Part shown: positions 55,817 to 63,303 of the stretch, piece after piece
Position numbering within the stretch: position 1 is the stretch's first letter
Layout: the number at the start of each line of letters is the position of its first letter
Origin: Sulfurovaceae bacterium
GTDB lineage: Bacteria > Campylobacterota > Campylobacteria > Campylobacterales > Sulfurovaceae
Length of the DNA stretch: 64,000 nucleotides
Assembly (NCBI GenBank): GCA_028715055.1
Contig: JAQTLE010000002.1
Location: 248,001-312,000, forward strand
Direction of reading: 5' to 3'
Made by a program: the position numbers and the translations under genes
Notes under the pieces: model-generated
The model's database searches: none
Seen by the model: only the letters and a program-made list of their open reading frames with translations
What the model was told of the DNA's origin: nothing

Positions 55817-56200
55817 ATGTTTAATGCTGATTTTGATATAACCAACGGTATAGTTACTCTCCAGCCTCACGAAAAATTATCATCTAAAGATTTTCATATG
55901 GTTTCTGATGCTATAGATCCTTATATAGAAAAACACGGCAAACTCAACGGCATTATCATAGCGGTCAAATCTTTCCCCGGTTGGGAATCTTTGTTTGCCA
56001 TGATATCACATTTCAGATTTGTCAAAACACATCATGACAAGGTATTGTATGTGGCAATAGTTACAGATTCTATAATTGGAGGATTAGCTGAACATATTGC
56101 CGGTCATTTTGTAAATGCGACTATCAAACATTTCGCTTTTTGCGAACTCGATGATGCCAAAAATTGGATCAAGCATGAAAGTTGCTTGCTAGATAAATAA
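55817..56200 (+). CDS. SpoIIAA-like STAS domain protein
   Basis: A 127-residue protein from ATG 55817, preceded by AAAAGGA. The pattern of GIVTLQPHEKLSSKDF, KLNGIIIAVKSFPGWES, RFVKTHHDKVLYVAIVTD and ELDDAKNWI matches the SpoIIAA-like (DUF3478) STAS group. These bind lipophilic ligands or act as small regulatory domains; the role is unknown. It stands alone. Confidence 0.85.
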   Translation: MFNADFDITNGIVTLQPHEKLSSKDFHMVSDAIDPYIEKHGKLNGIIIAVKSFPGWESLFAMISHFRFVKTHHDKVLYVAIVTDSIIGGLAEHIAGHFVNATIKHFAFCELDDAKNWIKHESCLLDK

Positions 56201-56232
56201 AAGTGGGAAATAATTGGATATATTGAAGTGAT

Positions 56233-56256
56233 CATAGGCAGAAGATCCTGCCTATG
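56233..56256 (-). terminator. Hairpin downstream of csp
   Basis: A perfect 9-bp stem (CATAGGCAG, loop AAGATC, CTGCCTATG on the plus strand) lies seven bases past the csp stop and also after the convergent STAS gene. A clear T-run is missing on both sides. Confidence 0.5.
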
Positions 56257-56263
56257 AGAAGAA

Positions 56264-56482
56264 TTAGAGAATAGTAACGTTCTCTGCTTGAGGGCCTTTT
56301 TGGCCTTGTCCTACTGTAAAAGAAACTCTTTGATTCTCAGCCAATTCTACACGGCCATAGCCTGTATTGTTTACTTGACGAAAATGTACGAATACATCTT
56401 TGCTTCCATCTTCCGGTTGGATAAATCCAAAGCCTTTTTCACTGTTGAACCATTTAACGGTTCCGTTCATTTGATTTGCCAT
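56264..56482 (-). CDS. Cold-shock domain protein
   Basis: A 72-residue CSD protein. RNP1 is KGFGFIQ and RNP2 is VFVHF, with [11 protein letters not shown] at the start. It binds single-stranded RNA/DNA as a chaperone. AAGGAATTGC precedes the ATG. Its upstream region is long and ORF-free, which would allow a structured leader as in other csp genes. Confidence 0.95.
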   Translation of the reverse strand: MANQMNGTVKWFNSEKGFGFIQPEDGSKDVFVHFRQVNNTGYGRVELAENQRVSFTVGQGQKGPQAENVTIL

Positions 56483-56830
56483 TGCAATTCCTTTGGTTGT
56501 AAATACACTTCATACTGAAGAGACTGAAAATATAAAGTGGAGAGTATTCTTTTAGTGGGTAGTACTGCTAACGAAGGTTATAAATAAAAAACAAACTAAA
56601 GATGAAAAACTCAAAATCATCTTTCAATATGCGAAGTATAGCTGAAATTTTCAATAATAGCAAATAATAGCGATAAATCATCAATTTTGTAATACTTGTA
56701 TTTGATAAGGGAATCCATTTATTAAAAAATTACACAAATAATTCACATACCTTGGATATAGTTTTTTTGTTATTCATTGAAATAAAATAATCTTAAACAG
56801 AGATAATCATAACACTCTAAAGGAGAAAAA
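56483..56830. other. Divergent intergenic region (csp leader and EF-hand gene promoter)
   Basis: About 350 bases without an ORF. Small inverted repeats such as CTTCA-TAC-TGAAG near 56507 lie in the csp leader. AAAGGAGA precedes the EF-hand gene at 56818-56825. No other feature was recognised. Confidence 0.5.
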
Positions 56831-57514
56831 ATGAAAAAAGTAATGATGATAGCGGCGTTGGCTTGTGCAGCATGGGCTGCTGATTATTCACATATGAGTA
56901 CAGAACAACTCATGAATATGCGCGGTAATGTTTCTACAAACGAATGTCCTAGTTTCCATCAAGAGATGCAAAAACGCATGCAAAGAATGAGTCCTCAGGA
57001 ACGACAGCATTATATGAATTCCGGATATGGTATGGGCATGGGAGGAAACTCTATGATGAAGATGATGTCTTTTAATGATTTTGATATCAATCATAACGGA
57101 TTTATCACCAAATTTGAATTTCAAAAAGGGCAAGAAAAATGCAGGGCACGAATGCAAAAAATGCGTGGATATAACGGTCAAGGCATGATGGGAAGAAACT
57201 ACATGAAGCCTATGATGACTTTTAGAGATTTTGATATCAATCATAACGGATTTATCACCAAATTTGAATTTCAAAAAGGACATGAAAAATGCATGGCTCG
57301 GATGCAAAAAATGCAAAATAATTGTGGGTACAACAATCAAGGCATGATGAGAGGAAACCCTATGATGAATAACAATAACATGGGTGGCGGCATGAATAGC
57401 ACCGGTGGCCGAATGATGAACAACAACACTGGCGGAATGATGAATAATTCTGGCAGCGGACGAACATATAATAATACCGGCATAGACAGAAACAGAACGA
57501 TGCCACCGAAATAA
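56831..57514 (+). CDS. Exported EF-hand protein with Met/Asn/Gly-rich tail
   Basis: A 227-residue protein with a signal peptide (MKKVMMIAALACAAWA). A DUF1104-like region (STEQLMNMRGNVSTNECPSF) is followed by two identical EF-hand loops, DINHNGFITKFE, with Ca2+ ligands at positions 1, 3, 5 and 12. The tail is Met/Asn/Gly-rich and could bind metal through methionines. The two EF units are nearly identical in DNA, showing recent duplication. A periplasmic calcium or metal-binding role is inferred. Confidence 0.85.
   Translation: MKKVMMIAALACAAWAADYSHMSTEQLMNMRGNVSTNECPSFHQEMQKRMQRMSPQERQHYMNSGYGMGMGGNSMMKMMSFNDFDINHNGFITKFEFQKGQEKCRARMQKMRGYNGQGMMGRNYMKPMMTFRDFDINHNGFITKFEFQKGHEKCMARMQKMQNNCGYNNQGMMRGNPMMNNNNMGGGMNSTGGRMMNNNTGGMMNNSGSGRTYNNTGIDRNRTMPPK
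57077..57279 (+). repeat. Duplicated EF-hand DNA unit (150-bp offset)
   Basis: A 53-base identical stretch occurs at 57077-57129 and 57227-57279 in the same frame, 50 codons apart; flanking bases are also similar. It encodes the EF-hand loop and the following FQKG. Confidence 0.9.
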
Positions 57515-57678
57515 TTTTCGGAAAATAACTCGCAAAAATCCAAAATAATCCAATTGATTTGTGTTTAGTTATCCCCGTCTTTCACGCGGGGAGCTATATT
57601 CTTTAATTCAAATATTTAACATATTTAAGCTCAGCAGATTTAAACCAAAAATGTAAAATATTAAACGATCAAAAAAAT

Positions 57679-57710
57679 ACACAAAATTTTCACTTTCATA
57701 TTATAATATG
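57679..57710 (+). promoter_or_regulatory. Promoter block of tyrosine-rich copy 3
   Basis: ACACAAAATTTTCACTTTC followed by a TATAAT box at 57702-57707. It aligns base by base over most of its length with the block at 51698. Confidence 0.6.
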
Positions 57711-57738
57711 TCAAATAAATCAACCAAGGAATTACCTA

Positions 57739-58461
57739 ATGAATAAAACAAATATAAAACACTTAACCATTATGAGTGCCGTTGCCGGCATGTTGCTATT
57801 TACCGGATGTACTCCTACCCAAGAGGCGATCACTGCGGGTGTAGCCACTGCTGTTATCATAGATTCATTTGATTATCCTAGATATTATGACAGACCTTAT
57901 TATTATTATGATGGTATGTATTATTATGGCGGATACTATAGAGATGGATACTATTACTATAAAGGCCATAGATATAATGGCGGAAACTATTATCAACGAT
58001 ATGACAAAAGAAACCATGATAGATATAATTATCAAGATCATAATAACTATCAAGACCATAATAATATACAAAACTATCCTGCACGCCAATATAACTATAA
58101 TAATATGCAAAATTATCCTGCACACCAATATAACTATAATAATATGCAAAACTATCCTGTACGTCAGTACAACTATAATAATGTACAAGGCGGTACTACG
58201 CATATTTACAACAAAAATAACAACGGCTATACACAAGGCGGGAGTATAAATACCTATAATAACAATATACAACAAAGCGGATCTAGACATCACCGCCAAG
58301 ATAGTCAAAATACTCAAGACAATAATAACAACAATGTGCAAAGCAGTTCCGGACATCATTATAATAACAACCAAGATAATCAAGATAATCAGAACAATGA
58401 CGGCCAAAATAATTATAACAACTATAACCAGGACACGACGGGATATCCTCGCCAACATTAA
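57739..58461 (+). CDS. Tyrosine/glycine-rich repeat lipoprotein, copy 3
   Basis: A 240-residue protein with a lipoprotein signal (MLLFTGC, Cys near residue 24). One core motif (YYYYDGMYYYGGYYRDG, then YYYKGHRYNGGNYYQRY) precedes a tail of about four YNYNNMQNYP-type units and Asn/Gln/Asp-rich sequence. The repeats are also near-identical in DNA (about 45-base period around 58065-58190). N-terminus and core match the proteins at 10863 and 51755. Function unknown; outer-membrane anchoring is likely. Confidence 0.85.
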   Translation: MNKTNIKHLTIMSAVAGMLLFTGCTPTQEAITAGVATAVIIDSFDYPRYYDRPYYYYDGMYYYGGYYRDGYYYYKGHRYNGGNYYQRYDKRNHDRYNYQDHNNYQDHNNIQNYPARQYNYNNMQNYPAHQYNYNNMQNYPVRQYNYNNVQGGTTHIYNKNNNGYTQGGSINTYNNNIQQSGSRHHRQDSQNTQDNNNNNVQSSSGHHYNNNQDNQDNQNNDGQNNYNNYNQDTTGYPRQH

Positions 58462-58475
58462 AGATCTATCTTCAT

Positions 58476-58502
58476 CTATAGGCATTTCGCCTATGGTTTT
58501 TT
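58476..58502 (+). terminator. Intrinsic terminator after copy 3
   Basis: CTATAGGC, loop ATTTC, GCCTATGG (8-bp stem with one G-U pair), directly followed by TTTTTT. It is related to the hairpin after copy 2. Confidence 0.78.
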
Positions 58503-58538
58503 ATATCATTTCATCACAATTTCTTGTATAATCTGCAA

Positions 58539-59246
58539 ATGAAAAACATTATAATCATATTTTTGGTACTTGCGACATTTGGCGTATGCAAAGAGCATAA
58601 AAAACACAAGATCGTAAACATCCCCGAAGCTTCGGGGATAGATATCTGTAAAGATAACGGTAATCTGCTCGTGGTAAGCGATGAAGGCACTTACTACATC
58701 ATGGACACAAATGGTCACATACTTGATAACAGAAACTTAGGCAAATATGATCTCGAAGGTGCGTACTGCGAAAAAGATAGATTTGTATTTGCCGTAGAAA
58801 ACGGCGACATCGTCACAAAAAGCAGAACAACAGACGATATCAAAGTCTATAGATCACAGCAAAAATATCCCAAAAAGAACGGTATAGAAGGCATCGCTAA
58901 GATCAACAGGCATTATCTCCTAGCACTTCAAACCAAGAAAAAATCAGAAGCCAAACTCATAGAGGTAAAACTAGAAAACAGTCAAGTAATCAAACTTGGC
59001 GAACTTCCTACTGACATCATAGATAATTCGGGCCTGGAATATGACGGCCGGAATATCTATCTGCTAAGCGATACAAAAGACATGATGTATATATATGATA
59101 TGAAAACCAAAGAGTACAAAGATAGCGTAAAACTTCCGAAATTTGCCCAGGAAGGTGTAGCCATAGACTTCAAAAATGAGATCATATACTTCGCCGATGA
59201 TGACGGAGCTGTATATAAATATACTTTTGATGAGCTGGGGATGTGA
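58539..59246 (+). CDS. Exported SdiA-regulated-type beta-propeller protein
   Basis: A 235-residue protein from ATG 58539 (a TTG at 58524 is less likely). A short signal peptide (MKNIIIIFLVLATFGVC) may be a lipoprotein signal. The body has propeller-like repeats: EASGIDICKDNGNLLVVSDE, LEGAYCEKDRFVFAVENGD, GLEYDGRNIYLLSD and GVAIDFKNEIIYFADDD. This matches the SdiA-regulated (COG3204) family, a phytase-like propeller of unknown activity. Confidence 0.83.
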   Translation: MKNIIIIFLVLATFGVCKEHKKHKIVNIPEASGIDICKDNGNLLVVSDEGTYYIMDTNGHILDNRNLGKYDLEGAYCEKDRFVFAVENGDIVTKSRTTDDIKVYRSQQKYPKKNGIEGIAKINRHYLLALQTKKKSEAKLIEVKLENSQVIKLGELPTDIIDNSGLEYDGRNIYLLSDTKDMMYIYDMKTKEYKDSVKLPKFAQEGVAIDFKNEIIYFADDDGAVYKYTFDELGM

Positions 59247-59257
59247 GTACTGTTTTT

Positions 59258-59291
59258 TTCTCGTTTCATATCAGGGGATGTGGAACGAGAA
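59258..59291. repeat. Hairpin with 15-bp stem, CTCGTTcCA type
   Basis: TTCTCGTTTCATATC pairs with GATGTGGAACGAGAA, with two G-U pairs and loop AGGG. It shares the CTCGTTCCA core with the palindrome at 43275. It lies between convergent genes and has no T-run on either strand. Confidence 0.6.
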
Positions 59292-59299
59292 GAAATAAA

Positions 59300-62083
59300 T
59301 TATTTTTTATATTTTTTGCTAATTTCATTCAAAAAATAAATACCTTTTTTTTTATAAAGATTACAAATTTTCAAAGCGTTTTCTTGTTCATTTAATTGAT
59401 AGAGTGATTCAACAGTATTTTCAATTTGTTCTTGTTTATAAGTTGGAGGAATATCATTAGCAAGAATCTCCACATAGAGTTCACCAACATATTTTGGATT
59501 ATTTTTAACAAGTCTTTCAAGTTCTTCGACAATAAAATAAGAGTTGTGATTTTTCCCCGTATATTTTGCAGTTAATTTTAAATAAAACAAGATTTCATTA
59601 TTAATAGTATCTACAAATACGAACCATTTTGATAAAGTTGAAAATATTTCTTGAGCGTTATTTGAATCATCATCTTTAAACACTTCATATATTTTTTGCC
59701 ATAAACTAAATATTTTACTTCTCGCTTCTTTTGTAATAATTTTTCTATCCACTTGCCACATAAATCTAATCATCTCAAGAATAGATTCTTTATCTTTTGA
59801 CTCTATTACATTAAAGATTGTATCATTATCTTTGGAAGAATTAAACATTATACAAATATGCTGGATAACTTTTCGTTTTGTATTATCAGATTTAAATTTA
59901 TGCTTTAATGCTTTATTGATATGCCCATATAGTTTAAATTTCTCATATATATCTGTATAAACTGTAGATGAGTATAAAAAGTATCCTGATATAGCGATTT
60001 CCCATAATTTTTCTTTTTCTATGGGAAATATTCGATTAAAATTAGTATCTACCCACTCTTTATCCAAAAACCTTAGATTTGGTAAATAATCTCCCAAAAT
60101 AGTAAAAATAGATTTTGAATACTCTGTATTTTCATCAAGCTGTTTTGTAAAAAAATCTTTTACATCAGTTTCCCACTTTATACTTTGAGCACTATGTAAT
60201 CTACCATATCTTAATGCATAGTTAATAAGTGCATGCAATGCTTTACCGTTGATGGAATTTAACACATAAGTACTCAAATCATTATCTTCACATATTTGCT
60301 CATCCTCCTTGTGTTTTATAAGTAAAAAAAGTACTTTTTTTGCTTGTGGTAAATATTTTTTATCAAAGGCATTCTCATCACTTTTTGTGCCATCTTCTAT
60401 TAAGCTAGCTATTTGTCCTTTGAGCCACAACACATATTGCTCTTGTGATGTAAAAAAATCATCATCCAATATCTTTAAAATAAAATCAAAAACTTTTTCC
60501 CAATCAAATTTTTTATTTTCTCTCCAAGCATTAGTAAATCCATATATTAGATGATATTTATAAATCCGATCAAGTTCTATAAACTTTTCTATTTCTAACG
60601 AATACTTATGCGGGTCCTGCTTAACACAATCTGCTAAAACATTAGCCAATCCCTCTACAAGATCACCGTCTGTTGTAAATCTTTCTTTTTTTACTTGCGA
60701 TGGATCAAATGTTTTAATCTCGTGGACAATTTCATCTATTGTTTTATTACAAAAAATATCTTTCTCTTTGATCGGACTTTGATGACCTACCCACTCAGCA
60801 CCACTAGACCATATGTCAAAACATGGATATTCAAGTTCAGAAGGATTTATGGCATCATATTTTTCATACAATTCTTTTGCATTTGCACTTGATGATTTGA
60901 TACTCCATAGCCATTCTTTTTTCTTATATGCAGTAATGATTTCTAATTGCTCCAGAGACACATCATTGTAATATTTGGAATAATCTAAACTTTCAATCCA
61001 AACGATTAATTTGTCAAATTCGCTTGTTGTAAAATTTGAATTATTTTCAACCAACAGCATACAAAACTCATGTTTAAAAGTAGTATTGATTGTATCTTTA
61101 TGACTATCAAACCACTCCCAAAAAAGCTCTTTTAGCTCGTCATATTTTTTATTAATAGTATGAAATGCCAATCTTTTAAAAATAGGGTGTTCTTCATTGA
61201 AAAACTCTTCTATAAATTTTTTTACCTTATCAGTATCAAAAAACTCTAATAAATCTCTAGTAAAAGAGATAAGTTGATTATCATATCTATCTGGAAAACT
61301 ATTTTGAGGATGTTCTTCGATAGTTGCTATCCAAACATTGTTAAATGCTGCTTTGTCCTCTGTTATAACCTGCTTAATAATTGATACTAGTATCTCAAGT
61401 TCTTCTAAATCAATTATCTTAATTATTCCTTTAGAATGTCTTTCCAAAAGACTATTAAGCCAATATTTTTCTAATAATGGCTCTCGTTCCTGATACGATG
61501 TTCCTTTATCAATTGTTTTATAATCAAAAATAACTTTCAAAAGTTCAATTAATTGGTCTTTCATTTCAAATTCAATTAATACTGGCAGAACAATTTTTTC
61601 AAGCTCACCATGTAGTATCCCAGAAAACTTTGATTCTTTTAAAGATATATGAATAAAATTTATATGTTCCAGTGTGATTTTTTCATGAGATAAATTAAAT
61701 AGTATTTTTACCATATACCAGTCTGTTCTATAGTTATCTACTCTTGAACCATCTTGTTTTCTAAAGCTCATAATATTATTTATAATATACAATAGTGTAT
61801 TTGTAACTTCTTCTTTAGGTTCCTCTTTGTTCTGAATAGACACGGCTTCCAAAAAATCTAATATATCCCAATGTGGGATACTATAAAAACCTTTTCTATT
61901 TTCATCCTCTTTTGGCTCAGGGTTATCACTTGGGTCAAAAAAACCTTTTTCTTTTAAAGGGAAAAGCCACTTGTAAACATTAGGAAATTTATTTGCTTCT
62001 TTTGATGTAAATTTATGAAAAAAATATTTTCTTTGATCCAAATCATTTTCTATTAAATTTAAAACTTCTGAAATCTTACTCAT
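59300..62083 (-). CDS. Large helical protein paired with SIR2, putative defence sensor
   Basis: A 927-residue, largely helical protein with no signal peptide, no membrane segment and no visible Walker, nuclease or zinc motif. Trp- and Leu-rich repeats of helices across its length suggest an alpha-solenoid. The middle stretch with EWVGHQSPIKEKDIF and GLANVLADCVKQDPHKY resembles parts of large sirtuin- or STAND-linked defence proteins, but no family can be named. Its ATG overlaps the SIR2 stop by eight bases, so both act together. Combined length with SIR2 (about 1,228 residues) resembles single-chain defence-associated sirtuins. Confidence 0.82.
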   Translation of the reverse strand: MSKISEVLNLIENDLDQRKYFFHKFTSKEANKFPNVYKWLFPLKEKGFFDPSDNPEPKEDENRKGFYSIPHWDILDFLEAVSIQNKEEPKEEVTNTLLYIINNIMSFRKQDGSRVDNYRTDWYMVKILFNLSHEKITLEHINFIHISLKESKFSGILHGELEKIVLPVLIEFEMKDQLIELLKVIFDYKTIDKGTSYQEREPLLEKYWLNSLLERHSKGIIKIIDLEELEILVSIIKQVITEDKAAFNNVWIATIEEHPQNSFPDRYDNQLISFTRDLLEFFDTDKVKKFIEEFFNEEHPIFKRLAFHTINKKYDELKELFWEWFDSHKDTINTTFKHEFCMLLVENNSNFTTSEFDKLIVWIESLDYSKYYNDVSLEQLEIITAYKKKEWLWSIKSSSANAKELYEKYDAINPSELEYPCFDIWSSGAEWVGHQSPIKEKDIFCNKTIDEIVHEIKTFDPSQVKKERFTTDGDLVEGLANVLADCVKQDPHKYSLEIEKFIELDRIYKYHLIYGFTNAWRENKKFDWEKVFDFILKILDDDFFTSQEQYVLWLKGQIASLIEDGTKSDENAFDKKYLPQAKKVLFLLIKHKEDEQICEDNDLSTYVLNSINGKALHALINYALRYGRLHSAQSIKWETDVKDFFTKQLDENTEYSKSIFTILGDYLPNLRFLDKEWVDTNFNRIFPIEKEKLWEIAISGYFLYSSTVYTDIYEKFKLYGHINKALKHKFKSDNTKRKVIQHICIMFNSSKDNDTIFNVIESKDKESILEMIRFMWQVDRKIITKEARSKIFSLWQKIYEVFKDDDSNNAQEIFSTLSKWFVFVDTINNEILFYLKLTAKYTGKNHNSYFIVEELERLVKNNPKYVGELYVEILANDIPPTYKQEQIENTVESLYQLNEQENALKICNLYKKKGIYFLNEISKKYKK

Positions 62084-62978
62084 CTAAATTTTCCAATGCA
62101 TTATCTATAAGTTCATTTCCCGTTGAACTTTTGTATGAAATGAGCTCAATTTCCTCTCTCCACTCTTTGAAAATAATGGGTAATTGACCAAAACCATTTA
62201 AATCTTTGTAGTAAGGAATAATCTCAATATTTAGTTTTTTAAAATACTCTTGTTCATAGTTTTTAAGAGTTGATTCACATTCGTAATAATCTTTTAAAAA
62301 ATAGTGTTTTTTCTTTGTTTCTTTAGATTTAAATACATAATCTAGTATTTCAAATTCGCTTAACCCATACCCGACAAAAAGCACAGTGTATTCATTAAAA
62401 AACTTTTTTAAAAACTTTGTAAAATCAGAATGACAACTATATCTTTGAAGGTATTCATCAACTTCAAAAACTAAACTTTTTTTATCTGAAATACAGCCAT
62501 GAATTTTATATAAGTGGTGCTTATTTATTATTGTAGAGCTTGTAAAATCACTATCCTTATAAATTATAGTATCTTTGTAAAAATATTTATTTATCCATAC
62601 ATCAGCGTTGGTAGTTACAAATACTCCTCCTAAGTTAATCAGGTCCTTGTAAATTTTTGGTTTTACGGCTCTTTTTGCTTTAAAGTGATTTAGTGAATAT
62701 CGCATTTGCTGATAAAAATCTTTTTCAAAACCTCTATTTTTCAATAACGAATGAGCTATAGTAATAAGTTTTTTATAATCTCTATCATTTACCAAAAGCT
62801 CTTTTTCGTATTTTGAAATAATACTTTTATATTCACAAATTGAAATCAATTCTTTTGCTAAGTTTTCCCAACTTGAGCAACCATAATGTCTTGAAATACC
62901 GGCTCCAATAAATATTGCTAATTTTTCATCATTTATAGCATTGATAAGATCCATAGGAAGCTTGTATTCGTTTTCCAT
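62076..62978 (-). CDS. SIR2-like protein, putative NAD+-depleting effector
   Basis: A 300-residue SIR2_2-type protein. ATG 62978 is used; a TTG one codon upstream also fits. NAD-binding LAIFIGAGISR has GAGIS at 25-29; VTTNADVW carries Asn124 and Asp126, and YKIHGC carries His160, the expected catalytic base; FVGYGLSEFEILDYVF is the second nucleotide-binding segment. Zinc cysteines of deacetylase sirtuins are absent, as in antiphage NADases. The stop overlaps the large partner gene. A leader ORF ends at TGATG on the start codon. Confidence 0.88.
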   Translation of the reverse strand: MENEYKLPMDLINAINDEKLAIFIGAGISRHYGCSSWENLAKELISICEYKSIISKYEKELLVNDRDYKKLITIAHSLLKNRGFEKDFYQQMRYSLNHFKAKRAVKPKIYKDLINLGGVFVTTNADVWINKYFYKDTIIYKDSDFTSSTIINKHHLYKIHGCISDKKSLVFEVDEYLQRYSCHSDFTKFLKKFFNEYTVLFVGYGLSEFEILDYVFKSKETKKKHYFLKDYYECESTLKNYEQEYFKKLNIEIIPYYKDLNGFGQLPIIFKEWREEIELISYKSSTGNELIDNALENLDE

Positions 62979-63127
62979 CAATTTTCAAGCGCCTCTCTAC
63001 TAAGGACTGTTGTCATCAGATAATAAACCGAGGTTTTGTTTTGGTTTATTTCATTTATTTTTTCTTTATGACGCATCATAAATAGCATTTGTTTTGCCAC
63101 TACTACTCCCCCCCCCCCCCGACAATA
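62978..63127 (-). pseudogene. Leader ORF, probable ISAs1-type transposase remnant
   Basis: On the minus strand one frame runs from the G13 tract (CRGGGGVVVAKQ) to a TGA that overlaps the SIR2 ATG. Its end, TSVYYLMTTVLSREALEN, resembles the YYisS...LS...f segment of ISAs1/H-repeat transposases, just before their usual R-HW-IEN-LHW motif, which is missing. From the internal ATG at 63088 it would encode 36 residues. It could be translated as a leader and coupled to SIR2. No inverted repeat of the IS was found. Confidence 0.4.
63108..63120 (-). repeat. G13 homopolymer (C13 on plus strand)
   Basis: Thirteen C in a row on the plus strand. Long G/C runs in Campylobacterota are usually contingency loci that change length by slippage. 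It sits between a TATAAT box and the SIR2 operon, inside the leader frame. Confidence 0.95.
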
Positions 63128-63136
63128 ATTTAAAAT

Positions 63137-63142
63137 ATTATA
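63137..63142 (-). promoter_or_regulatory. Possible -10 box for the SIR2 operon
   Basis: TATAAT on the minus strand, 16 bases upstream of the G13 tract. Transcription would start at or just before the tract. No -35 box is clear. Confidence 0.45.
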
Positions 63143-63239
63143 TCAGATTTTTAGCTTTTATTTTTACTTAAACCTACTTTTTTAACTGCATCTTTGGCAC
63201 AGTTCTTTGACTGCCATATTTTGATTCGATATTTTCTGG

Positions 63240-63301
63240 ATTCCTGTCTACACAGAAATGACGATCATATGGATTGCTTCGCTACTTATAGTAACGCAGT
63301 C
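63240..63301. repeat. Paired imperfect palindromes (REP-like)
   Basis: ATTCCTGT, loop CTAC, ACAGAAAT at 63240-63259 with one mismatch, then GATTGC...TACT-TAT-AGTA...GCAGTC at 63272-63301. The pattern of TGGATTCCTG and GCTTCGCTAC is common in scattered intergenic palindromes. It fills the gap between the IS remnant and the ORF6N gene. Confidence 0.45.
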
Positions 63302-63303
63302 GC

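Noticed and set aside
57865-58485. 206-residue minus-strand ORF opposite copy 3
   Set aside because: It is the complement of Asn/Tyr repeats and gives only Ile/Val runs; no ribosome site.
59300-62981. Naming the SIR2 pair as Thoeris, SIR2-HerA, Avs5 or SIR2-Argonaute
   Set aside because: No TIR, HerA ATPase, STAND NTPase or PIWI motif is visible in the partner or nearby.
63064-63124. Walker A-like GGGGSSSGKTNA on the minus strand
   Set aside because: It arises from the G13 tract and ends at a stop 7 codons later, with no ATPase domain in any frame.
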